Shown here: in pieces, positions 11,993-22,529 of the stretch | How the letters are laid out: each line of letters starts with the position of its first letter | Position numbering within the stretch: position 1 is the first letter of the stretch | Source: Uranotaenia lowii | Taxonomy: Eukaryota > Arthropoda > Insecta > Diptera > Culicidae | Assembly (NCBI RefSeq): GCF_029784155.1 | Contig: NC_073692.1 | Coordinates: 274,517,413 to 274,581,412, forward strand | Reading direction: 5' to 3' | DNA length: 64,000 nucleotides | Notes under the pieces: generated by a model | What the model saw: the letters and a program-made list of their open reading frames with translations, nothing else | Databases searched by the model: none | Told to the model about the DNA's origin: nothing | Position numbers and translations under genes: made by a program

Positions 11993-13265
11993 AAGGGCGA
12001 TACGGTCAAAATTTGGTCAATATCAACTTGACGTATTTCTTTAATTTTGCATTTAAAAAACCTGAACACCCCTGATTTTGAAGGTGTGTGTGTGTAGAAT
12101 GTTGCTCCTATTTTGATTTTGGAATTCACTCTTCAGTTGTCAAAATACCGTCCAAGGAAGAAGAGCAGCGTATCAAAATTTTGCTCGCGCATCGCGAAAA
12201 TCCGAGCTACTCGCACGCAAAGCTGGCAAAATCGCTAAAAGTTTCCAAATCAACCGTAACAAATGTAATTAAAGTATTTTGGGAACGTTTGTCGACAGCC
12301 AAGAAGTCTGGATCGAGGGAAATCGAAAACCGGAAGCCACTGAGACGAAAAAGAGAGTTGCCGGTAGTTTTAAGCGAAACCCTAACCTCTCTCTCCGAGA
12401 TGCCGCAAATAAGCATCGAGCCAAAAAACGAGCCGGACTATCGACTTACAAGAAGGTAGTAACGCCAAATCGCGATGATAAACAAAATTCGACGGCCAAA
12501 GCGCGATCCCGGAGGCTGTTCACGACGATGCTGACGAAGTTTGACAGCGTGGTAATGGACGACGAAACCTACGTCAAAGCCGACTACAAGCAACTTCCGG
12601 GACAGGAGTTTTATACGGCAAAAGGAAGGGGAAAGGTAGCAGATATTTTCAAGCACATGAAACTGTCAAAGTTCGCGAAGAAATATCTGGTTTGGCAAGC
12701 CATCTGTATCTGTGGCTTGAAAAGCAGCATTTTCATAGCTTCCGGAACTGTCAACCAAGAAATTTACGTGAAAGAGTGTTTGAATAAACGTCTGCTGCCT
12801 TTCCTGAAGAAACACGGTTGTTTTGTGCTATTTTGGCTGGATTTGGCATCTTACCATTTCGGTAAAAAGGCCATGGAGTGGTACGCCGCCAAAAACGTCC
12901 AGGTGGTTCCCAAAGACAAGAACCCTCCCAACACTCCAGAGCTCCGCCCTATTGAGAAATACTGGGCTATTGTCAAGCGGAACCTAAAGAAGACCAAAAA
13001 ACTGCTAAGGACGAGCAGCAGTTCAAGGCAAACTGGCTTTCTGCGGCGAAGAAGGTGGACAAGGTGGCTTTACAAAATCTGATGGCAGGAGTTAAGCGTA
13101 AGGCCAGGCAATCGGATTTGGAAAAGCGGAAGCCTAACTGAATATTTTTCCTGAATTTTAAACTAAATAAACTTGAAAAAGAAATTTAATTTGATTTTTT
13201 AAATAAACGATTTCACCGATTTACACGCGTTTTACCTTGACCAAATTTTGACCGTATCACCCTTT
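11993..13265 (+). mobile_element. mariner (DD37E type) copy 2
   Basis: The left end AAGGGCGATACGGTCAAAAT follows TA, and the right end is the matching inverted repeat, with one extra T before the TA at 13266-13267. It is closely similar to copies 1 and 3. The transposase is broken, and copy 2 shares a 24 bp internal deletion with copy 1. Confidence 0.92.
12145..13140 (+). pseudogene. mariner DD37E transposase, start lost and frameshifted
   Basis: The expected start codon is ATA instead of ATG (VKIPSKEE). The first helix-turn-helix is readable to about 12310. A one-base loss relative to copy 3 then shifts the frame, and a long frame (to 13082) carries the rest. That frame holds MDDETY (first aspartate), LFWLDLASYHFG (second aspartate) and PELRPIEKYW (glutamate), with 37 residues between the last two acidic residues. 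The second helix-turn-helix reads RDAANKHRAKKRAG and lacks the eight residues LGVSSTTV present in copy 3. A slip in an A run near 13000 scrambles the C terminus. The protein is not expected to be active. Confidence 0.9.
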
Positions 13266-13400
13266 TAAACATTTAAATGCTAGTAGGCTAAATCTGTGTT
13301 ACTTGAATAAGGTCTTTTTACACGGGTTAGTCTTGCGGCATATTTCAAACACGGCTATATTTTACTTGGTATTTTTGTCATTAAATCGATTCTTTTAGAT

Positions 13401-16283
13401 CAGGGGTGAGCAACGCGCGGCCCGCGGGCCGCATGTGGCCCGCGAGACCCTTTTGTACGGCCCGCGAAGCTTTTTTCAAATTTAAATGCATTCACTTTTC
13501 TCAACATTGCATTGTTAGAAAAATTTATATGACTTGATGAAATATGAACTTATCTTAAAATTGCAAGATTGCCCGGTTTTATCCGGGTTTGCGCGGATAT
13601 TTGATACAATATTAAGGAACAGTCTGGCCGTGCCCGGTTGCCCGGATTTCATTGAAAAAATACCCGGATTTTCCCCGGTTTCTTTCACTTTATTTGGCAA
13701 ATCAAAAAAAAATGTGTTGTTAAAATTATTATTATATTATTCAGTCAGCAAAACAATTATTTTAAGCAGATTTTGCAAGAATAATCATGAAAGGTTTTTT
13801 CTAAGCTTAAAATACGATTTAAAATCCGTTTATGAGTTTTGATGAAAAAAAAAATTCAATTTCGTTTATCTTGATTGTTGTTGAGTAATTTTTGGGTTGT
13901 GACAAAATTTGCTCAGATGTTGCCCGAATTTTCGGTCGTAAATTTCGAAATGAAAAGCCTGAATTTTCCCGGAACTTATCTGCATTTGCCCCACAATCAT
14001 CAGATTGTAAACATATTTTTTGCATTTTAAGCATTTATTATGTTCTGTTCAAAGGTATAAATGCAATATTGATTATTTGTGAAACGTAATATTGGAGAAT
14101 TTTTTATTTAAATACATTTTCCTTCATAATTTAACTCCTAACACTTAGAAATGCAAAATCCATTGAAGTGTCGGAAGCTACTCATGATCAAAGGAATTTC
14201 GAAGTGCGTTAGTGAAGTCGTTATATTTGTTTCAAGCAAAAATAAAGTTATATGTGAAAAAGCATGCTCAGTAGATAATTTTTATAAAACTTGTTCTATT
14301 CAATTCGGCAAAAAGGCTTGAAATATTAACAAAAAAAATTAAACCAAAGCTTTGTGAATTATTTTTTATTTCAAAATATTGACATAAATTAAGTTTAATA
14401 AATAAAGCCTGGGTGAACAATTTTAGATTTTTTTTATCAACATGAATCAGCCGGCATCAAAGTTACCGACAAAAATTATTAGTTCTTGGTGAAAACAATA
14501 GATATCTGCACTCAGCCGAAAAGAAAACGTTAAATTCACTTAGATTTTCACGTAGACACTCATTACGTGAATTTTTGCTTGGTTTACGTGAAGCACTTGG
14601 AAGCTAATACGAAATCATTTAATCCTTACGTGAAATTCCCATAGTTGTCATGCTTCAAAACAAAGACACGTTCGATTTACGTGAAAATCCAGTGAACCAC
14701 CAATCACAAACGGGTTTGTTGAATTTTATGTGATGTTCACTTAGCTCTGAAGGGCTCATTTGCGTAAAATCTATGTGAAAGAATGAAGATACCCAATATG
14801 GCGCGCGCGAATTCAAGTGCTATCGACTGTCGTAAAGAGCAGTTTTTATTGCGTTGGAGAAGCTGTATTTTTGTAAGTAGTAAAAATATCATTCTTTGGT
14901 TGTTGTTTACATATTTTGCCATTTCAACAGGATGCAGAATTGGAGCAGCTGGGACGATCAGCCAACCGCTAAATGAAATACATTTTTTAGAGACTTTGTG
15001 ACGTGAAGAAATGTGAAGTGAAGTTAAATTGTGAAAAGTTGTGTACTACTGATACTGATTTATGCGGGTAACTAAAAAGTTATTGTGATGTGATAGGTAT
15101 AAATTCCGGTAAATAAAATCTTTTTTTTCCGAATAAATCATTTATTATTTCATTGATGCGAAATACAACACAATACGTTCATATTTAATTAAATCTACGT
15201 GAAAAGTATGCAGTAGATCAAATCCTTATTCACATCCAATCTAAATTATTTTCACGTACGCTTCACCTACAACTCATATGAAAATTACGTGAATTCTGCC
15301 TGCTGCGCGAGCTCTGTGTGCTACCTGAAATTCACGTAAGATTCACGTGATTTTCATGGTGGCAAAAATCTATGTACATTTTCACGTAGCGTTCATATGA
15401 AAAGTTTTTTCGGTGTGAAATTCTGTGAATCGGTCCAAAAGGTCTTTGACGATTATCTGTGAGGCTTTTTCAGAAATTTTATTGAAAATTTAAATCAAAC
15501 ATCGATAAATTGAGTTATTTCACAAATAGTTCGCATTCCACATTACCGAAGTCATATCATATCTTTAGAAATCCTATCCCAATGATATCTAAATAAAATT
15601 AAAAATTTTAAAAATATAGATGAAAAATCTAGAATGAAGAATGTAGTTTTGAAGATATTTGTTTAAAATATGTGAAGTTGGACATTTTTCTGTTATTTCG
15701 ACAACCTTCTTCAACATTACAATGAAATGATCTAATACAGAACTTCAATTTAAAAAAAACAGGGTTTTCATCGTTTGTAGGAAAAAAAATCTATGCTTTA
15801 AGGACAAGTTTTACTTGTGGAACAGAATAACAGAAAATAAATGAGCGATTCAACGACAAACGCTAATAAGACTGCGATTTCTTTGAATATATATTTTTCA
15901 ACACCGTTAGTTATCACTGTGGTAAGCTCCAGAAGATTTTTAAATAGAACGGATGAAAAATACTACCATAGATTTTAATAATAATGTTGTAAGAACGAAT
16001 GTTCGCTAAAAGTACCTACTACTAAACCATTGAGAGAATTTAAAAATGACAAAGATGCAAATGTACATTATCTTTTCAATATCGGGTTTTCAAAAAGTCG
16101 TTTTGAATAACTGTTTTTAAACCCGTAAACTCTCTTTTTCAGATTTATTTTCGCAAAAAAATCGTTGTAATAAAATTGACGTGAAGCTCTGCTAATTATA
16201 TAAAAAAAAAACATTAAGTGCGGCCCGCCGACAAGATTTCAAATTTAAAATGGCCCGTTGGTTGAAAAGGTTGCTCACCCTTG
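13401..16283. mobile_element. non-autonomous hAT element with perfect 8 bp target duplication
   Basis: The ends are CAGGGGTGAGCAAC and, reversed, CAAGGGTGAGCAAC. The direct repeat TTTTAGAT flanks it at 13393-13400 and 16284-16291. Both ends and an 8 bp duplication are diagnostic of the hAT superfamily. Subterminal GGCCCG words are dense at the left (13416-13470) and present at the right (16221-16256). No hAT transposase is readable in the 2.9 kb interior, so it depends on an outside enzyme. Another element (14513-15416) is nested inside. The part at 13560-13990 is rich in CCCGG words. Confidence 0.9.
14513..15416. mobile_element. nested repeat rich in TTACGTGAA words
   Basis: The ends are imperfect inverted repeats containing CCGAAAA (left 14516, right reversed 15412). 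The word ACGTGAA or its complement TTCACGT occurs about eleven times, clustered in the outer 200 bp on each side (14548-14690 and 15197-15390). No coding frame is recognised in the middle. A target duplication is not clear. Confidence 0.6.
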
Positions 16284-16291
16284 TTTTAGAT

Positions 16292-17350
16292 GGTTATCAC
16301 GTATCAATACGGTTTCCAAGAGAAAATATTTTAAGTCACATGAACGAATGGCTGATCTCGAACGGTGTTGAAAAAAAGTCTTGGTGTATTTTTCATAGTT
16401 TCTTAATGAAATTTGCTCTTCTGGAAATAAATTTATTTGCAAACGAGTATCAAATTTGAGTACTAAAAGTGAGTTGTAAAAAAATGTGACATTTTAAAGA
16501 ATTCATTTCGAGAAACGACGGGAAGTTAGACTCCTTCCACCGTGTCTCTTCGTAAAGGCCATATCATTGACCGTTGGCGCCAGGATACACCTACTCAAAA
16601 TCCACTACAGAATGCTCCCCGATCTGGACCTGATGGAGGCTGTCAGAAAAACGAAACTCACCAAGAGAGTGTCACCGAAAGTGAGGAAGTCAGCTCAAAT
16701 TATGCTAATGAGCTACTTTTCTCGAAATTAAATTAAGCAATGCTTCCAAAATGCTGCTGCTTGCTGGTGCTGGTTCCTGGACCACAGCTCATCTTTTCGG
16801 TCGGAATCGGTCAAGATTGGTGGTAGGCTGACCGAGGAGGTTGGTTTTGGGTAGAGCGAAACATCACTTAAAAAGGTTCTGTCATCTGGATCGAAAATAT
16901 GGCCCCGGCCAACGACAAGCATAAGGCGGTTTCGCCCCGTTTTCTGCTGGGAAAGGGTGAAAGAAGGGTAAATTCGGGAACAGAGCGCGATGATGGTGGC
17001 GAAGAAAACATAAAAGATTATGGAAACCAGATTCCGAGATGATGCGAAACGTGTTCCCCGGGAATGGATCTTTGCGAGGCTGATGCTTCTTCGCCGCGTT
17101 ACGACCAGGAGATTCTCGCTCTCAAAAGCTGCCGACTTGCTGCATAAGCCATCGAGTCGCCGATGATTGCCCCTGGAATGGAGAAGAGTAGCTTCGGTTA
17201 TTGATTGGAAATTTAATAAAACAAGCCATAATTTTTCAATTCGTTCTGAGCGGTTTGGTTTTTGGTGCCGCATCATCGATTGATGATATTTCGGTGCGTT
17301 GGTCTGACCTAAAAAAATCGGGATATGTTGATTAGCTGAAGTCATGTGCT
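16292..17350. other. GC-richer island with a 205-codon open frame, function unknown
   Basis: The segment 16520-17340 is markedly less AT-rich than its surroundings. Its minus strand is open from 17345 to 16728. I recognise no domain in that frame; it is rich in Ser and Arg and has a short hydrophobic patch (IIFYVFFATIIAL). The openness could simply reflect base composition. It may be a single-copy piece of intron or intergenic DNA, or an unrecognised exon. I do not call it a gene. Confidence 0.25.
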
Positions 17351-17869
17351 AATTTGAGTGTTTTTAAAAACGAATCAATGGTCTACTTAACTGTACAAAT
17401 GGTTGAAACAATTTAATCGGTGGTTAAGTTTGGAATATTTAAAAAGCAGGTTTCCAGAATAATATTTATAATTTTATTAATCTTATAAACGAGATGTAAT
17501 TTAGGAAAAAATGCACCTAAAACGAGAGTTTCTGTAATGACAGAAAAAATATCTTTGTTTGATTTCAAATAAAAAGTTTATTTTCATTCATATTAAAATT
17601 ATTTTTATTATGGGAAAATATGATAAGGAAGGCTTTATTAACCCGTTTAATCGGAAGTTATTTTCGTTTGATAAAAATTCCACCAAGTGGATACACATGG
17701 ATTTTTAACTGAAGCTTTGCGAGTGAGTTATTTAAGCAGTTTTTCCAATTTTTGAGGCTTGAGATAATTTTGTTCCATTCAAAATAAATGTTTTTTTTTT
17801 GCAATTTTCAAACAGATAAGCGGAGTTTAATTTTAGTTATTCAATGAAAAATCGAGGACGATTTCCTCT
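17351..17869. other. AT-rich spacer, nothing recognised
   Basis: I find no gene, no repeat ends and no motif that I can support here. Confidence 0.4.
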
Positions 17870-18095
17870 TCGCCGATCGTGGCCTAGAGGATAGCGTTCA
17901 AATCTTCTAAGCCAAGGGTCATGCGATCGAATCTCGGTCACGGCACACATAGTATTCTTTCTGTGGTCTGGTGGTTTAAGCATTCCTAAGATGCTAGTCA
18001 TCATATCCTTGAAATATGTACGCCTTCGTATTCAGTAAATTTGACCTCATCAACGAAACATGAAGTTTCACTGAGATTCTATATGTGTGTGTTCG
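17870..18095 (+). mobile_element. tRNA-derived SINE
   Basis: The head has an A box (TGGCCTAGAGGATAGCG) and a B box (GATCGAATCTCGG) separated by about 35 bp, as in a tRNA. The tRNA-like part is followed by a T- and G-rich body (TTCTTTCTGTGGTCTGGTGG). It is unlike the SINE at 3541-3712. The 3' end is uncertain and placed near a short GT run at about 18090. It lacks a closable acceptor stem, so I call a retroposon rather than a tRNA gene. Confidence 0.7.
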
Positions 18096-19640
18096 AAAGT
18101 TGAACTTTAAATTTGATTTTCAAGATCCGATATGTTTACTGTAAGTTTCATGAGTTCATTATGCCAAAATGTTTATTATATTCGTATGGATTGTAAACCC
18201 TCTTCATCCTCCAAAGTGAGGAGGGCGCAGGAACTGTCATAAAAACATTGTTTAAATCTAAATAACGTCACATGCCACATGCCCTTTTCCTTGCCAGAGG
18301 GAGATATAAAGTGGGGAGAGGGTCACAAATTTTTGAAAAACTCGAGAATTTATCGAGAATGGAGCTATATATAACATGAGATCGTATTTGTATACATGAA
18401 GTGTTTCTGTGATGTTATGAGACCCCCCTTCCTTCCATTAGGGATATAGGAATGGGGGAGGTGGTCACTCTCACATTTTCTATAATATTTCGAGAACGAA
18501 CTGGTAAAATTTGTGTCCCAAGACGTTATTTTGTTACAAAAAATGCTTCTGTGATAAAAAATTATAGAAGCAGCACTTTAAAAAGAAAAGCGAAGATTCC
18601 ATGAATAAAAATTATTTTGGCATTAGTTCTAAACTTATGAAGCGAAGAAATTTAGAGTCAAAAAAAGGATAAAAACACGATAAAAAAAAAATTAATTGAG
18701 ATTTCAAAGTAAAAGATGCAATTTTATTTTGAAAAATATTTTAATGATTTTGAATTTGTATTTAAAATTTTATTTCAAATATATGAAAAGTTAAATAACT
18801 TGGTACTAAAAATTTAAATAATTTTTGGAGGATTTTCAATGGACACCGGGTAAGCTAGTCTGAAATAAAAAAAAAATTTTAGTTGCTGTATGAAATACTT
18901 TAGCGCTACAAAAAATTAGCTTAGGCTTTATTGCTGGAACAAAGAAGGAAATGAAATTCGATGTCTTCACCGTTGCATACACGAGAAAGAAACAAGCACT
19001 TTTCGCGCGCAACGAAAAAAAAAAATGGCAAATACCAAAAAAAAATCGAGTTTGACAGATCGATTGCTGGTTTTTCAGTAAAGGAGATCAAGTGCTGAAA
19101 AAATCAGCAAGAAGTTTGCAGAATGTTTGCTGGTTCCCAGCAAAAATTTGGATTACTGAACTTTTAAAACAATTTTTTTGCTGAAAATCGAGGCCAAAAT
19201 TTACTGTGAAGATACAGAGACAGACAGACAGAAATTCATTTTTATATTTATAGATTTCTCACAAGATCGAAAGCTACCATTTTCAACTTAACTTCAAAAT
19301 AACTTATCGTACTTTTCTTTTCTTGCAGAAAAGTATGATTTACGAGCCCTATGAAATAAGGTTAGCCGTTTAAGTTTTCAGTACAACCCACAAAAATCAC
19401 AAAAATTTTAAAACAGTCTGTTTTCGGTTGTTTTAAAATATTTTCGAGGATTTTTTGTTCTTGTGTTAGCTATAACCTTCATCTATCAATTGAAGTAATC
19501 TATGCAGTAAAAGGTGTCAACGATGAAATTGCCCACTATAAAATTGCTCCAACTTTTTAACCGTTGGGTAGAACTTAATGAAAATTTGGGTGGATTTAGT
19601 TCATAGTGCATTGTTTACATTCTGCAAGTTTTAAAGTCCT
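18096..19640. other. unclassified repeats and AT-rich sequence
   Basis: At 18190-18490 there are two related blocks with GAGGGAGATATA-like or GGGATATAGGAA-like words beside G-rich GGTCAC tails, suggesting a decayed repeat. At 19060-19200 the palindromic word GCTGAAAAATCAGC and variants recur several times, as they do at 31330-31500. No gene is seen. Confidence 0.4.
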
Positions 19641-19843
19641 GTGATCAAAACTCGCGGAAATGGAGTCGAAAGGACAGCTTGTGCGTGATAAAATCTTGCG
19701 CATTCATCACGAGAACAAGGATCTCTCGCATCGTTCTATCGCTAAAACGTTGGGAATTGCGAATTTCACGGTGTCGTGAGTGATTAAGCGGTTTGCGGAA
19801 CGATTGACCACTGATCGGAAGCCCAGAAGTGAAGGAAAAAGTA

Positions 19844-20696
19844 GGGGAACATGCCCTATTATGCGCCACCTAAGCGAATCGCTGATTTTCTATGTATTCC
19901 ACGTACAAATTGTGTTAAAAATGGGTGCAATCGTTGAAGAAAATTGTTTTCTACAAATGCCTATGATTTTTTTATTACTCAAATTGCTATAGTTGCTTCA
20001 AAAACTTGATTTTCAAAAACCTCATTCAAAGCCACAGAACAAAACTGTGTTGCAAATACGCGCCGCCGTGTATTCAATACGCGCCTAGCAGCCGAACACA
20101 CCCGAAAGCAGCCGAAGACCGAAAACACACCAATACTTACAGACACTTTGAATGAACAGAAAATCAAAATGGACTAATCAAAATTAAAAAAAAAATAAAA
20201 GTAGATTTTTTAGGCTGAATTAACGCTCAAAATACGGTTTAAGACATTTTGTTCATTTTCAATGAAAATTGGCCTTTTTGAAAAATTAATGCTATTTTCA
20301 GCCTACTACGATTGGCGCGTTATAACGAGCGCATGGGCCGTGATAAAACATACCCATAAAAAGCATACCATAGCAAGTTCGGTATAATTTTTTAGTATTA
20401 ATTCGTAGTTTGGATTCTCCTCTATCGATGTGTCAGAAAATATTGTCTTATTCGTTTTTATCTGCTTGGTGACACCTTATTGAAAGTGTTTTAAAATTAA
20501 GATCGAAATGAAGAAAAACATAAATTGTGAAATTATCACGACACAGGAGCATTTTAAGGAAAAATTCATGCTTGCCATGACCAATCACAGCATTTAGAAC
20601 AAATTGGTAATATTTTGCAGGCTTAAAATGCTTCAGATTCTTCAAAACAAGGGTGGCGCGTATTAGCCACATGGGGCATTATATGAACTTTTCCCC
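19844..20696 (+). mobile_element. TA-target MITE, family C, copy 1
   Basis: It begins GGGGAACATGCCCTATTATG and ends TGAACTTTTCCCC, flanked by TA at 19842-19843 and 20697-20698. The word ATTATGCGCC or AATACGCGCC recurs at both ends and inside (about 19857, 20055, 20084, 20314 and 20654). There is no coding frame. It interrupts the relic transposase. Confidence 0.85.
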
Positions 20697-20848
20697 TATT
20701 CCGTACAACACCAAAATCACCGCGAAGTTGGGGCCTTCAACTGAAACCCGAACGCCTCCGTTCGGGATGTGACTAATAAGCTGCACCTAAGCCAGAGTTT
20801 TTTTTCCAGAAGGCCAAAACTAAGGCTTCGCTTCGAACGTTCATGGTA

Positions 20849-21652
20849 GGGGAAAAGTTCATATAACGCCCCATGTGGCCAATACGCGCCACTGTTGTTT
20901 TGAAGAATCTGAAACATTTTAAGCCTGCAAAATATTACCAATTTGTTTAAAATGCTGTGATTGCTCATGGCAAGTATGAATTTTTCCTTAAAATGCCCCT
21001 GTGTCGTGATAATTTCACAATTTAGGTTTTTCTTCATTTCGATCTAAATTTTAAAACACTTTTAATAAGGTGTCACCAAGCAGAGAAAAACGAATAAGAC
21101 AATATTTTCTGACACATCGATAGAGAAGAATCTAAATGATGATTTTATGATAAAAAATCATACTGAACTCGCTAAGGTATGCTTTTCATGGGTATGTTCT
21201 ATCACGGCCCATGCGCTCTTTATAACGCGCCAATCGTAGTAGGCTGAAAATAGCATTAATTTTTCAAAAAGGCCGATTTTTATTGAAAATTAACAAAAAG
21301 TCTAAAATCATATTTTGAGCGTTAATTCAGCCCAAAAAATCTATTTTCAATTTTTTTTGTTAAATTTCTATTAGTCCATTTTGAATTTCTTTTCAGTCAA
21401 AGTGTCTGTTAGTATTGGTGTGTTTTCGGTCTTCGGCTACTCTCGGGTGTGTTCGGCTGCTAGGCGCGTATTGAATACACAGCGGCGCGAATTCGCAACA
21501 CAGTTTTGTTCTGTGGCTTTGAATATGGTTTTATGGAATTTGTAGAAAACACTTTTCTTCAACGATTACAATTATTTTTAACACAATTTGTAGGTGGAAT
21601 ACATAGAAAATCAGCGATTCGCTTAGGTGGCGCATAATAGGGCATGTTCCCC
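20849..21652 (-). mobile_element. TA-target MITE, family C, copy 2 (inverted)
   Basis: This is the same family as 19844-20696 in the opposite orientation and about 50 bp shorter. It is flanked by TA at 20847-20848 and 21653-21654. Removing it rejoins the relic transposase reading from RTF to QKTPNRDEKQ. Together the two copies form ~800 bp inverted arms around a ~150 bp loop. Confidence 0.85.
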
Positions 21653-22324
21653 TACAAAAGACCCCTAATCGCGACGAGAAGCAGATGAAATCCACCAAAA
21701 CCCGTGCCAGGAAGTTGTACCTCAACATGTTGACGAAAGTTGAATCCTGCATCATGGACGACGAAACATATGTGAAGACCAACTTCAAACATATCCCTGG
21801 CAACCTGTTTTTCACGGCCAAGGATAAGTTCAGCGTTCCGGAGCATGTCCGCACTCAGAAGATGTCCAAACTGACGCATAAATGCCTGGTTTGACAAGCC
21901 ATCTGAATGTGCGGGAAGTGGAGTGCATCTTTCGTTACCCAGGACACGATGAACGGACAAGTGTACACTGTACATGAAAGAGTGCCTCCAGAAGCGACCT
22001 CTCTTGAAGGCCCACAACGTCCTAATAATCTTTTGGCCGGATTTGGCCTCAAGCCCCTACTCCAAGGACGTACTAAAGTGGCATGCAAAAAGAAAATTTC
22101 GTACCGAAAATGTTCAACCCTCGCAACACTCTGGAGCTACGCCTCATCAAGAAGTACTGGACGACTCCTGATGGACCATGAGAAAGATCGATTCGGAGGC
22201 TGGCTGAAGAAGCAAATATCTCAAGTTTTTCCATGGAGCGATTGGTCAAAGATGACTTGAATACATTATCACAAGCAAGAGCAAAGCCCCATTTGGAAAC
22301 AGAACAAATTAAAAGGATACTGAA

Positions 22325-22525
22325 GTCTACATGAACGTTTTAGGAATCAAGTGCTTCAGGGATTCGGGTTAACTTCGGTGAACCCGAGAATGTTGATTTC
22401 CAACAAGATGGAGCCCATGTCTTGCCTTGAAATGGACACAAACCTGGTTTGAGGACAATATGAAGGTTGGACTGAAAAATCTTTGGCCTCCGAGCAGTCC
22501 AGATTTAATTTTCACCGACCGACTA
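22325..22525 (+). pseudogene. Tc1-like transposase fragment
   Basis: Across frames the sequence reads DFQQDGAH (the second catalytic aspartate block of Tc1-type enzymes) and then WPPSSPDL followed by a damaged glutamate block. It differs from the FWPDLAS block of the neighbouring mariner relics, so it is a separate transposon family. Its start may be near 22330, and it stops where RTE sequence begins at about 22530. Confidence 0.7.
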
Positions 22526-22529
22526 TTTG

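Larger units (their letters stand above)
19660..22260 (+). pseudogene. mariner-type transposase relic, in three pieces split by two MITEs
   Basis: Piece one (19660-19841) reads MESKGQLVRDKILRIHHEN and an N-terminal helix-turn-helix with one stop. Piece two (about 20700-20846) carries the second DNA-binding block, readable as NPNASVRDVTNKLHLSQSF and then QKAKTKASLRTF after a shift. Piece three (21655-22260) has NRDEKQ, the first aspartate in MDDETYVKTNFKHIPG, a stop after CLV, and the second aspartate in FWPDLASSPYSK. The layout matches the DD37E copies, but the protein is a different, older subfamily. Frameshifts after the second aspartate leave no readable glutamate block. Confidence 0.8.

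Noticed and set aside
16728..17345. Host protein-coding gene on the minus strand
   Set aside because: No domain, no splice context and no start in a strong context; base composition can explain the openness. Kept only as an island of interest.
19844..21652. One large foldback transposon
   Set aside because: The middle segment continues the host transposase, and each arm has its own two ends with flanking TA, so it is two separate MITE insertions in opposite orientation.
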